The position numbers and the translations under genes were made by a program. This document shows positions 7,596 through 13,837 of a stretch of DNA of 13,854 bases, piece after piece. How positions within the stretch are numbered: position 1 is the first letter of the stretch; the number at the start of each line of letters is the position of its first letter. The notes beneath the pieces are model-generated. The model ran no database searches, was not told the DNA's origin, and saw only the letters and a program-made list of their open reading frames with translations. This DNA comes from an uncultured Paracoccaceae bacterium (GTDB lineage Bacteria > Pseudomonadota > Alphaproteobacteria > Rhodobacterales > Rhodobacteraceae): NCBI GenBank assembly GCA_938038825.1, contig CALHST010000268.1, positions 1 to 13,854 on the forward strand. Reading direction: 5' to 3'.

Positions 7596-8057
7596 ATGAA
7601 AATCGCACACGCATCATCCTTAGCCTTTGTTTTTACATTTCTTTTTGCTGCCCCGATCTGGGCGCAAGATGACGCTTCCAATGGCGATGACTCGTTCATT
7701 TCCGAGGCTTTGCAGGCCGATTTAAGCGAATTTTTATGGAAAAACCGTCCCATCGTTGTCTTTGCGGACAGTGCAGATGATCCTGCGTTCATCAAACAGA
7801 TCGCATTGATCGAGGAACGGGTTGATGCGTTAAAGATGCGCGATGTGGTGGTGTTAACGGATACCGACCCGGAAAAGATGTCACCGATCCGCAAAAAATT
7901 GCGTCCCCGTGGGTTCATGTTGGTGATCATGGGCAAAGAAGGCCGTGTCCAATTGCGCAAACCATTCCCATGGAGCGTTCGGGAAATTTCGCGCACTATC
8001 GACAAATTGCCGATCCGACAGCGCGAAATCCGCGATGGCACCGCCGGAAGTGGATGA
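7596..8057 (+). CDS. DUF4174 family exported protein
   Basis: 153 residues. MKIAHASSLAFVFTFLFAAPIWAQ is a clear signal peptide with cleavage after IWA, so the protein should be periplasmic. The mature part has RPIVVFADSADDPAF (about 51-65), a middle MRDVVVLTDTDP strand, and the family hallmark RKPFPWSVREISRTIDKLP near the C-terminus, where the domain ends with RQREIRDG. DUF4174 looks thioredoxin-like in order of strands, but no CxxC or any cysteine is present in the mature protein, so it is not a thiol oxidoreductase. The role is unknown. No ribosome-binding site precedes the ATG; a TATATT at 7583-7588 sits seven bases upstream, compatible with a leaderless mRNA. The gene is divergent from the sulfotransferase-like gene and interrupts the minus-strand pcc/mcm genes. 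Confidence 0.85.
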   Translation: MKIAHASSLAFVFTFLFAAPIWAQDDASNGDDSFISEALQADLSEFLWKNRPIVVFADSADDPAFIKQIALIEERVDALKMRDVVVLTDTDPEKMSPIRKKLRPRGFMLVIMGKEGRVQLRKPFPWSVREISRTIDKLPIRQREIRDGTAGSG

Positions 8058-8142
8058 TCCATTGCTTGGGCTGCCTTGAAATTAGCCCCATTTGAAGATA
8101 TGTTCACACGTGATGAACGAAATTGGTGTAAGGAAACATCCA

Positions 8143-8208
8143 ATGGATCACAGTCACCGGAACGTCCCGCGCGAACCTGTCGAAAATGAAGGCAACCCGT
8201 TAATCTAA
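8143..8208 (+). CDS. Candidate 21-residue protein
   Basis: A short frame encoding MDHSHRNVPREPVENEGNPLI, too small for ordinary gene calling. For it: AAGGA at 8130-8134 stands eight bases before the ATG, an ideal ribosome-binding site; it lies 85 bases after the DUF4174 stop on the same strand; and a terminator ends right at it. Against it: the terminator stem covers its last codons and stop, which is unusual, and 21 codons can occur by chance. An in-frame ATG at 8113 would add ten residues but has no ribosome-binding site. The product would be hydrophilic, with no signal or membrane segment. Function unknown. Confidence 0.35.
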   Translation: MDHSHRNVPREPVENEGNPLI

Positions 8209-8218
8209 CGGGGATTTT
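8196..8218 (+). terminator. Rho-independent terminator after DUF4174 / the 21-codon frame
   Basis: A 7-bp stem CCCGTTA / TAACGGG (8196-8202 and 8206-8212) with a 3-base loop is followed by GATTTT (8213-8218). It is oriented for the plus strand and sits between the convergent DUF4174 and membrane-protein genes. The T run is short, so efficiency may be moderate. Confidence 0.6.
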
Positions 8219-8235
8219 GGGGGCATCTGACACGC

Positions 8236-9009
8236 TCATCCCAGACGCCTTAACCATCCCCAAAACGGGGCATCTTTCAACGCATCTTCTGCTTTAATGG
8301 CCGCCGCCGGCACTTTGCGCTGCAGGTTAATGTAACGCAGGACCGCATCCTGACGTCGCTCCCATGGCAGGTTTCGGAACCCATCCATATCAAAACGCGT
8401 TTCAATCTCGCTGAGGCGGTCCAATAGCTGAAACAGCGCCATCACCCGTTCGATCTGATGTTTGCGCAAGATTTCAATCTGTTCGACAAGGCGCTTCAGA
8501 ACTTTGTATTGAGATCCATACATGACGAAGATTTCATAGCGGTGGTCATCAAAGAACAGCGCTTTGGTATTGTCTTCAACACGGTCCCAGTCCGTTTGTG
8601 ACGTGGCCGCGATAATCTGCTGCACTTCGACTAGGGCCGCACGGACCACATCGCGGCGGCGTTCTTGTTCCAAATTGGTTTGACGCAGCTCTCCTGTGAC
8701 AAACGCCACAACCCAACCAGCTGCAACCACAATGGCGGCCACAACAGCGCGTGTTTCGTCCGTTTCAAGGAAATCTGCCTGCACCACGCCATAGATGATC
8801 GCCCCGGCCAAGGCGCCTATAGGCAGAAGTGCGAGCATAGCGCGCAGGAAGATGGTCACAATCGCCATGCCAGCAAGGGCAAAATACACACAGCCCATGC
8901 TGACAGTGATCAAAACTGCGGCCAGCCAAAAGGGCCATCCAAAATGGATGAGCCCATAGGCACAGGCAGCAAGGCCCATTGCCAGATATATCGCAATCCA
9001 GCCGCGCAT
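8236..9009 (-). CDS. Four-helix membrane protein downstream of pccA (unknown function)
   Basis: 257 residues. Four hydrophobic segments lie at about 4-21, 26-50, 57-76 and 86-105. They are followed by a long charged, helical cytoplasmic tail (about 108-257) that looks coiled-coil prone (LKRLVEQIEILRKHQIERVMALFQLLDRLSEIETRF). The C-terminus, ALKDAPFWGWLRRLG, is aromatic and basic. No enzymatic motif is recognisable. Only four bases separate it from the pccA stop, and there is no strong ribosome-binding site of its own. It is therefore probably made by ribosomes reinitiating after pccA and in proportion to it. From memory, similar proteins occupy this place in other Rhodobacterales. A role in tethering or regulating the carboxylase at the membrane would be speculation. 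Confidence 0.82.
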   Translation of the reverse strand: MRGWIAIYLAMGLAACAYGLIHFGWPFWLAAVLITVSMGCVYFALAGMAIVTIFLRAMLALLPIGALAGAIIYGVVQADFLETDETRAVVAAIVVAAGWVVAFVTGELRQTNLEQERRRDVVRAALVEVQQIIAATSQTDWDRVEDNTKALFFDDHRYEIFVMYGSQYKVLKRLVEQIEILRKHQIERVMALFQLLDRLSEIETRFDMDGFRNLPWERRQDAVLRYINLQRKVPAAAIKAEDALKDAPFWGWLRRLG

Positions 9010-9013
9010 CAGA

Positions 9014-11059
9014 TCATTCGAATTCGATGATCACATCGTCCACGGCCAAGCTATCCCCTGCCGTTGCGTTGATCTTGGCCACAACACCTTTGCGCTCTGC
9101 GCGCAGGATGTTTTCCATTTTCATCGCTTCCACAGTGCACAGCGCTTGGCCGTCCTGCACTTCGTCACCAACCGCGACCGCCACGTTCACAATCAAGCCC
9201 GGCATCGGGCACAACAACATTTTCGATGTGTCGGGGGGCAGTTTCTCGGGCATCAAACGCGCAAGTTCCGCCTGACGGGGCGTGCGCACGTGAACCTTCA
9301 TGTCCGCACCCCGGTTGCGGATCCGAAACCCCCCAGAAATTTTGCCAACTTTCAGGACCAGTGGCGCATCATCCACGGTTAACTCCGCCAAAGTTTGCCC
9401 CGGCGTCCAGTCGCCTTCGACCCGGCATGCGGTACCATCGTTAAACGTTACGGAAGAACCCGTCTGATCCGCATCAATGCGCACATCAAAGCTGTTGCCC
9501 TGCACGGCGACATTCCAATCGCTGCCGACTTTGCGTTCATGATTGTCCATGCGGCCCGACACACGGGTTCTGCGAATCTCGGCGACGCGGTGCATCGCGG
9601 CCGCTGCTGCTGCGATCCGGCGCAATACACCCTGCTCTAACGTGACACCTTCAAACCCGTCTGGATATTCTTCTTCGATAAAGGCCGTTGTCATATTGCC
9701 GGATGTGAATTTTTCATGGTCCATCACGGCAGCAACAAAGGGCAAGTTATGCCCGATGCCTTCAACCTCGAACCGATCTAGGGCCACGCGCATGGCTTCG
9801 ATTGCAGCGGGTCGATCTGGCCCCCATGTGCACAGCTTGGCGATCATTGGATCGTAATACATGGAAATCTCGCCGCCGTCGTAAACACCGGTGTCGTTGC
9901 GCACAGCGGTTTCACCAACCGGCGCATCCCCGTGCCACGTTCCCGCAACCTGCATTGGCCCGGCGGCCGTTTCCTGCGGCGGGCGATAGCGGGTCAAACG
10001 ACCGATAGACGGCAAGAAACCCCGATACGGGTCTTCGGCATATAGACGGTTTTCAATGGCCCAACCGGTCAATGTCACATCGCCTTGTGTCATCGACAAC
10101 GGCTGCCCCGCTGCAACACGGATCATCTGTTCCACCAGATCCACACCTGTAATCAGCTCGGTCACAGGATGTTCCACCTGCAAACGTGTATTCATTTCAA
10201 GGAAGTAGAAGTTTCGATCGCCATCCACGATAAACTCGACAGTTCCGGCACTGGCATAGCCAACCGCCTTGGCCAAGGCACAGGATTGTTCCCCCATCGC
10301 CTTACGCGTTGCTTCATCCAAAAAGGGCGACGGGGCTTCTTCGACCACTTTCTGGTTCCGGCGCTGAATCGAGCATTCCCGCTCACCCAGATAGATGCAG
10401 TTTCCATGTTGGTCCGCGAGAACTTGAATTTCAATGTGGCGGGGTTGTGTAACGAACTTTTCGATAAAAATCCGATCATCCCCAAATGAATTTGCTGCTT
10501 CGTTTTTCGAGGATTGGAACCCTTCGCGCGCTTCGTCGTCGTTCCACGCGATCCGCATGCCCTTGCCGCCGCCCCCGGCAGACGCCTTGATCATCACGGG
10601 ATAGCCCACTTGGTTCGAAATTTTGACCGCGTCTTCTGCGTCTTCGATCAACCCCATATAGCCGGGCACGGTCGAGACATTGGCCTCTTGCGCGATCTTT
10701 TTCGAGGTAATCTTGTCGCCCATGCTTTCGATCGCGCCTTTTGGGGGGCCAATGAAAGCAACGCCAGCCGCCTCTAGCGCCTCGGCGAATTTGGCGTTTT
10801 CAGACAGAAACCCATAACCCGGATGCACCGCTTCGGCCCCGGTGTCTTTGATCGCCTGCATCACTTTGTCGATCACAATGTAAGACTGGTTCGCAGGGGG
10901 TGGCCCGATGTTGACCGCCTCGTCCGCCATTTGAACATGCAGCGCCTGCTTGTCAGCATCCGAATAGATCGCAACTGTTTTGATCCCCATTTTGCGGGCT
11001 GTTTTTATCACACGGCAGGCAATTTCACCCCGGTTCGCAATCAGAATCTTCTTAAACAT
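9014..11059 (-). CDS. pccA: Propionyl-CoA carboxylase alpha (biotin-containing) subunit
   Basis: 681 residues. It carries the biotin carboxylase and biotin carrier parts of the enzyme that makes (S)-methylmalonyl-CoA from propionyl-CoA, bicarbonate and ATP, working with the carboxyltransferase PccB. The biotin carboxylase domain spans about 1-450: FKKILIANRGEIACRV at the start, the ATP-grasp glycine loop AGGGGKGM (161-168), ERECSIQRRNQK, and EMNTRLQVEH (288-297), where Glu288, Arg292 and Glu296 match E. coli AccC numbering. A middle BT domain, which holds PccB, follows. The C-terminal carrier domain has the biotinylation motif EAMKMEN with Lys647. All active-site residues are intact. PccB is not in this window. 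Transcription probably starts in the 318-base gap upstream; an AAAGGACGGG stretch about 5-14 bases before the ATG is the ribosome-binding site. Confidence 0.96.
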   Translation of the reverse strand: MFKKILIANRGEIACRVIKTARKMGIKTVAIYSDADKQALHVQMADEAVNIGPPPANQSYIVIDKVMQAIKDTGAEAVHPGYGFLSENAKFAEALEAAGVAFIGPPKGAIESMGDKITSKKIAQEANVSTVPGYMGLIEDAEDAVKISNQVGYPVMIKASAGGGGKGMRIAWNDDEAREGFQSSKNEAANSFGDDRIFIEKFVTQPRHIEIQVLADQHGNCIYLGERECSIQRRNQKVVEEAPSPFLDEATRKAMGEQSCALAKAVGYASAGTVEFIVDGDRNFYFLEMNTRLQVEHPVTELITGVDLVEQMIRVAAGQPLSMTQGDVTLTGWAIENRLYAEDPYRGFLPSIGRLTRYRPPQETAAGPMQVAGTWHGDAPVGETAVRNDTGVYDGGEISMYYDPMIAKLCTWGPDRPAAIEAMRVALDRFEVEGIGHNLPFVAAVMDHEKFTSGNMTTAFIEEEYPDGFEGVTLEQGVLRRIAAAAAAMHRVAEIRRTRVSGRMDNHERKVGSDWNVAVQGNSFDVRIDADQTGSSVTFNDGTACRVEGDWTPGQTLAELTVDDAPLVLKVGKISGGFRIRNRGADMKVHVRTPRQAELARLMPEKLPPDTSKMLLCPMPGLIVNVAVAVGDEVQDGQALCTVEAMKMENILRAERKGVVAKINATAGDSLAVDDVIIEFE

Positions 11060-11377
11060 ACATCCCGTCCTTTTGTCGTTTTGAAACCGGCGCTGTGCGC
11101 GGTTGTATTTGTCTTGATTTCGCTGAGGTCATTGCGTTGCGCGTGGTCAAAGATGACAGGTCTGCGCACAGCATTTGTTTGGGGTTTGTCTGGTTCGAGG
11201 CACCGGCGCGTTCGCAGTCCGAACGCACGTAAACCGCGCAACCGGGCGCTAATGCAGGTGTCGGCCATTGGACCTGCAATCAAAGACATGTTCGGCACGG
11301 GCCGTATGACACGCCAAGATCCACATGCAGCATCCGCCACATGCGTCCGGTCGATTAACGTCGCGCTGTGAATTGAG
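11060..11377. other. Gap upstream of pccA: likely its promoter region
   Basis: 318 bases without a credible gene. Several open frames cross it, but they have no homology that I recognise and atypical composition. It holds a 7-bp stem hairpin with a 5-base loop (GCGTTCG / CGAACGC, 11208-11226) and a short imperfect direct repeat with CCACATGC at 11321-11328 and 11337-11344. I see no clear -35/-10 pair. I also see no TTTGCAA-N4-TTGCAAA site, which I recall as the binding site of the propionate regulator PccR in Rhodobacter. Confidence 0.5.
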
Positions 11378-11584
11378 TTAGTTGCACTTGCCGGGATTTG
11401 TCTGACAGTACAGCAAGTTCCCTGCTGCCCCAAGGACCGCACCCGTGAAGGGCGAACCATCCAGAACCACGGCAGTCGCGGCCCCTGCCCCTGCACCGAT
11501 AAGCCCTTGTTCCGGCAGTGTGTCGCCGCAGGCTGCCAAGCTGAGCGCTGTCGCACATAAGAGTGTCCAAGCCTTGATGCGCAT
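11378..11584 (-). CDS. Small lipoprotein, 68 residues
   Basis: MRIKAWTLLCATALSLAACGD is a lipoprotein signal peptide with the lipobox LAAC and the lipidated Cys19, so the mature protein of about 50 residues should be membrane-anchored in the envelope. The mature part has a glycine/alanine-rich segment, IGAGAGAATAVVLDG followed by GAVLGAAGN (about residues 29-55), resembling a glycine-zipper hairpin, and ends with LYCQTNPGKCN, two further cysteines that could form a disulfide. I chose the ATG at 11582-11584 because AAAGGA lies eight bases upstream and the signal peptide starts there; the frame stays open much further upstream but without sense. Similar small lipoproteins are common in Rhodobacterales. 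Function unknown. Confidence 0.82.
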   Translation of the reverse strand: MRIKAWTLLCATALSLAACGDTLPEQGLIGAGAGAATAVVLDGSPFTGAVLGAAGNLLYCQTNPGKCN

Positions 11585-11927
11585 ATCGTCTTTCCTTTGG
11601 CAATTTGCCACGTTGATAAGGCAGTTTTTGGGCAAGCCCCACTGTGTTGCAACTGCTTTGTCGACCACAGGTCCAGATCGGCAAAACCATGCTGAAAAGG
11701 TTGTTTTTGTTGGGGAAGATATGTGAGCAGCGCCGAACTGGGGGTATGGCGCTGCCCACATAGGGAAGGGGTACGGAAATGTCGCATTCGTCGAACAGCT
11801 TTGAAACCGCCCTTTTGAACACAACTTACATTTGCATGGGATTTTTCTTCCCGCAATCGTAGTGTGCGAAATGCGCGGAAATCGGCCAGCACCCGCCTAT
11901 TCAACCTATAGTTGGGCGAGAACATGC
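11585..11927. other. Gap between two small genes, containing a strong hairpin
   Basis: 343 bases with no supported gene on either strand. The main feature is the inverted repeat at 11720-11762. A near-palindrome TGGCAA-T-TTGCCA at 11598-11610 abuts the ribosome-binding site of the 68-aa lipoprotein. The promoter of that gene should lie here, but I cannot place it. Confidence 0.5.
11720..11762 (-). repeat. 15-bp-stem inverted repeat of unknown function
   Basis: Arms at 11720-11734 (TATGTGAGCAGCGCC) and 11748-11762 (GGCGCTGCCCACATA) are complementary except at one position, with a 13-base loop. In minus-strand RNA the odd position is a G-U wobble, giving a continuous 15-bp stem; in plus-strand RNA it is an A-C mismatch. 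So the minus strand is the better RNA. No U run follows on either side, so it is not a classical terminator. It lies 166 bases past the stop of the 116-aa gene and 136 bases before the 68-aa lipoprotein start. Confidence 0.7.
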
Positions 11928-12278
11928 TTATGAATCCCCGAAAATATCTGGGAAATTGGCTTGCGCGGCCCGCAAATCCAGAACCAACAAGGCGTCATAA
12001 CTTTCAGGGTCAAACGGATCTTCTGCAGGTATGACCTCACGGCCGAATAACCAGTTCAGACGCCCTGCATCCAAGTTGCCTCGTTCAAACGGTTGATCCC
12101 CGAAATTCTCCCACAATGCGCGCAAGAAACCTGCATCTGCCCGTTTGTCCGGCGCTTTTCGGTCAGAAAACCGTTCGCGCGCCTTCAAAGGTGTCACCCC
12201 TTTGGGGTTCGGACGTCGAATTGTGAATTGAAAGTCTGTGCCCGGCAGTCTGCCTGGGAAACCGCGATGTTTCAGCAT
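11928..12278 (-). CDS. Conserved hypothetical protein, 116 residues
   Basis: A soluble, charged protein with no signal peptide, membrane segment or cysteine. Notable stretches are FQFTIRRPNPKGVTPLKARERFSDRK (17-42, basic), FLRALWENFGDQPFERG (about 51-67) and the acidic C-terminal half with VIPAEDPFDPESYDALLVLDLRAAQANFPDIFG. I do not recognise a named domain; from memory, similar proteins occur near pccA in Rhodobacterales. The ATG at 12276-12278 has the strong ribosome-binding site GAGGGGG at 12286-12292, but this is predicted to be buried in a G/C hairpin. It follows the 47-aa lipoprotein after 60 bases and is probably in the same transcript unless the hairpin between them terminates it. Function unknown. 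Confidence 0.78.
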   Translation of the reverse strand: MLKHRGFPGRLPGTDFQFTIRRPNPKGVTPLKARERFSDRKAPDKRADAGFLRALWENFGDQPFERGNLDAGRLNWLFGREVIPAEDPFDPESYDALLVLDLRAAQANFPDIFGDS

Positions 12279-12285
12279 GTTGCTG

Positions 12286-12302
12286 CCCCCTCGGGTTGGG
12301 GG
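12286..12302 (-). promoter_or_regulatory. Hairpin masking the ribosome-binding site of the 116-aa gene
   Basis: In minus-strand mRNA, CCCCC (12298-12302) can pair with GGGGG (12286-12290) across a 7-base loop. The GGGGG is the core of the only Shine-Dalgarno sequence of the 116-aa gene. Five consecutive G-C pairs should limit translation unless something opens them. The effect is inferred. Confidence 0.4.
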
Positions 12303-12305
12303 TGA

Positions 12306-12329
12306 GGGGCGGCCCCAAAGGCCCGCCCC
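12306..12329 (-). terminator. GC-rich hairpin after the 47-aa lipoprotein (terminator or attenuator)
   Basis: In minus-strand RNA, GGGGCGG (12329-12323) pairs with CCGCCCC (12312-12306) across a 10-base loop, starting nine bases after the lipoprotein stop. Position fits a terminator, but no U run follows; a C-rich stretch does. Partial termination or mRNA 3'-end protection are alternatives. Confidence 0.4.
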
Positions 12330-12338
12330 AAACGTCGT

Positions 12339-12482
12339 TTACTTGAACTTGCCGGTGAATTCAGGCTCAGACGAGATCGGCTCAGGGTCGACCACGACGA
12401 ATTCTTCTTCCTGCTCACGTGCACAAGCGGCCACAAGGACGATAAGTCCAAGTGTCGCCAGAACTTTAAGGTTCTTAGACAT
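12339..12482 (-). CDS. Very small lipoprotein, 47 residues
   Basis: Too short for many gene finders but well supported. MSKNLKVLATLGLIVLVAAC is a complete lipoprotein signal peptide with lipobox VAAC and lipidated Cys20. The mature peptide of about 28 residues starts AREQEEEFVVVDPEPIS and ends EFTGKFK; it is strongly acidic and then proline-rich. From memory, a peptide with the same EEEFVVVDPEPIS core is widespread in Rhodobacterales near the pcc genes. The ATG at 12480-12482 is preceded by AGGAG about seven bases upstream. The 214-base leader region upstream carries two small hairpins. Role unknown; it is probably an envelope lipoprotein. Confidence 0.82.
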   Translation of the reverse strand: MSKNLKVLATLGLIVLVAACAREQEEEFVVVDPEPISSEPEFTGKFK

Positions 12483-12535
12483 TTCTGTCTCCTGTCACTG
12501 TTCCAAGGCGTCTGCGCACTGTTTCGCGCGCCCTG

Positions 12536-12570
12536 CCTTACTTTCGAGGTAAGGATCCTGGAGGGGATCC
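12536..12570 (-). repeat. Two overlapping hairpins upstream of the 47-aa lipoprotein
   Basis: CCTTAC (12536-12541) pairs with GTAAGG (12549-12554) across 7 bases, and GGATCC at 12553-12558 pairs with GGATCC at 12565-12570 across 6 bases. They share two bases, so only one can form at a time. They lie 54 to 88 bases upstream of the lipoprotein ATG. Stems of 6 bp are weak evidence. Confidence 0.3.
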
Positions 12571-12696
12571 CCGATGCATTGGTAAACAAACACCCGTCAA
12601 AAAGATATGCAAGCTGTGACGACTTCTTGGGCTGTGACGTAAAAGACTCACACCCTTGTCCACAGGCACAACGGTGCGCAACATGTTGCGGTTCCA

Positions 12697-13095
12697 TCAG
12701 AATCCCTCCCAAACACAATCGGCGTTTTCAAGCCGAAATACTTCGAAATACTGCGTTGCATCGGGATCAGACGCCCCGAATTCGACCACACGGTCGGCAA
12801 GTGAAATCGCAATTTTGTCAGCGACAAGCGCGAAGTCTGTGACATAGCCCAACACAAAATCCGTGCAGATATGGGGGAAATCCCCTTCCAAATCCGCGTA
12901 ACTGGGCGCCAACTCTGTCGTTCGGTCGATCACGGGTGCCACAAAGCGAAACCGGACCCAGTTTTCGTCATCAACTGTGTCCACCAACACCTCGTGCAAG
13001 GCCGCTTGCGTCCCGGACGGCAAGTCCAGAACCTGCCCTTGGGCCGTTGTTGCCGTCAGAACGGCCAAAACCAGTGATATGTTCGATATGGTCAA
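12697..13095 (-). CDS. DUF6497 family exported protein
   Basis: 132 residues. The N-terminus MTISNISLVLAVLTATTAQGQ is a likely signal peptide cleaved near AQG, though it lacks the usual basic start. The mature domain has DLPSGTQAALHEVLVD (24-39), VRFRFVAPVIDR (47-58), AISLADRVVEFGASDPDATQYFEVF and the family-typical C-terminal CVWEGF. Cys77 and Cys127 could form a disulfide in the periplasm. There is no ATG in the signal region: the start is TTG at 13093-13095, whose TTGA overlaps the cupin stop by four bases, with AGGA seven bases upstream. It is the last gene of a tight run of overlapping genes. Function unknown. Confidence 0.8.
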   Translation of the reverse strand: MTISNISLVLAVLTATTAQGQVLDLPSGTQAALHEVLVDTVDDENWVRFRFVAPVIDRTTELAPSYADLEGDFPHICTDFVLGYVTDFALVADKIAISLADRVVEFGASDPDATQYFEVFRLENADCVWEGF

Positions 13096-13487
13096 GAAAA
13101 ATCCTCGGGACGTGTGTGGAACTCTGCCGGAGATGTGATTTCGACAAGCTCCATGTCATCTGAATGGCGGACTTCCCGGTGTTTTATCCCCGGCGGCTGC
13201 AGCACACAGGACCCCGCGCGCAGCATATGGTCGCCAGTTTGTTCATACTCGAACACAACCCATCCCTTGGTCACATACACCATCTGAAAATCCAGATCAT
13301 GCGAGTGCCATTCGCCGGGGCTTTCTTCCCCCGGCACGGCCCGGATCACATGTGCGCCAAACTTGCCTTGCGTCGCGGCGTCTATGCCCAACGGGCGGTA
13401 TTCAAAGAACGGGCGCAAGCCTGCCCCTTCGAACTTACCGTCATCCGCGTGTGACACCACAAACGACTGATTTTTCCACAAACTCAT
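13092..13487 (-). CDS. Cupin-domain protein
   Basis: 131 residues forming a single beta-barrel cupin. The first cupin motif is around PGEWHSHDLDFQMVYVTKGWVVFEYE (WHSH gives two candidate metal histidines), and the second is LRAGSCVLQPPGIKHREV (third histidine in PGIKH). The metal and substrate are unknown; such stand-alone cupins may be dioxygenases, isomerases or sugar-binding proteins. No signal peptide is present, so it is cytoplasmic. The ATG at 13485-13487 was chosen because AAAGG lies seven bases upstream and it forms an ATGA overlap with the previous gene; a TTG at 13526 would only add 13 residues. It overlaps the DUF6497 gene by four bases downstream. Confidence 0.85.
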   Translation of the reverse strand: MSLWKNQSFVVSHADDGKFEGAGLRPFFEYRPLGIDAATQGKFGAHVIRAVPGEESPGEWHSHDLDFQMVYVTKGWVVFEYEQTGDHMLRAGSCVLQPPGIKHREVRHSDDMELVEITSPAEFHTRPEDFS

Positions 13488-13837
13488 GTGCTTACCTTTG
13501 ATTTTCGGTTTGCATGGGTGATCCAACGGTGTCGATTGGCAGGATTATCCAGCACAGTTTCGATTTGCTGGACGAGAGAGGCCGTTTTGCGCCCGGAAAT
13601 TCGCCCGCCCGCCGTCACTTGCCACCCACTGTCAGTCGTCGCCAACCGCACCACCGGAGAGAACCCCCGCACGTTTTGCAGCGCGCGCCACATGTCTTGG
13701 CGGATCTGATGCGCATAGCGCAGCGCCCTGCCCTTGGGCAGCGTCGTGGTTGCGGACACGTCAAAGCGCGCAGGCAACTGGCGACATACCGTCACCTGCC
13801 CGTCTGTCGTATGAACGTTCCAGCGGGAGTGTTTCAT
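13484..13837 (-). CDS. Conserved hypothetical protein, 117 residues
   Basis: A soluble, basic protein without signal peptide. The most distinctive part is GRALRYAHQIRQDMWRALQNVRGFSPVVRL (about 36-65), an amphipathic helix followed by a strand. Next come TDSGWQVTAGGRISGRKTASLVQQIETVLDNPANRHRWI, a strand, turn and helix. From memory, this pattern recurs in Rhodobacterales near the pcc genes, but no domain name or function is known to me. Its stop overlaps the cupin ATG (ATGA at 13484-13487), and its own ATG at 13835-13837 overlaps a TGA in another frame that may end an upstream gene. No good ribosome-binding site precedes it, which fits coupling to that gene. Confidence 0.78.
   Translation of the reverse strand: MKHSRWNVHTTDGQVTVCRQLPARFDVSATTTLPKGRALRYAHQIRQDMWRALQNVRGFSPVVRLATTDSGWQVTAGGRISGRKTASLVQQIETVLDNPANRHRWITHANRKSKVST

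Noticed and set aside
7505..8263. Minus-strand open frame of 252 codons opposite the DUF4174 gene
   Set aside because: The plus strand has a clear signal peptide and DUF4174 motifs. The reverse frame has low-complexity serine/arginine content and no recognisable domain.
11190..11230. tRNA-like GGTTCGAGGC segment with a hairpin nearby
   Set aside because: The five bases either side of TTCGAGG do not pair on either strand, and no acceptor stem or anticodon arm can be built.
11041..11925. Long minus-strand open frame of 294 codons covering the gap before pccA
   Set aside because: It runs through the lipoprotein gene in another frame, has a cysteine/arginine/serine-rich random-looking translation and no ribosome-binding site. 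It looks like a chance opening.
12677..12690. Perfect 14-base palindrome CGCAACATGTTGCG just past the DUF6497 stop
   Set aside because: About one such palindrome is expected by chance in 13.9 kb. There is no U run or second copy to support a terminator or operator.
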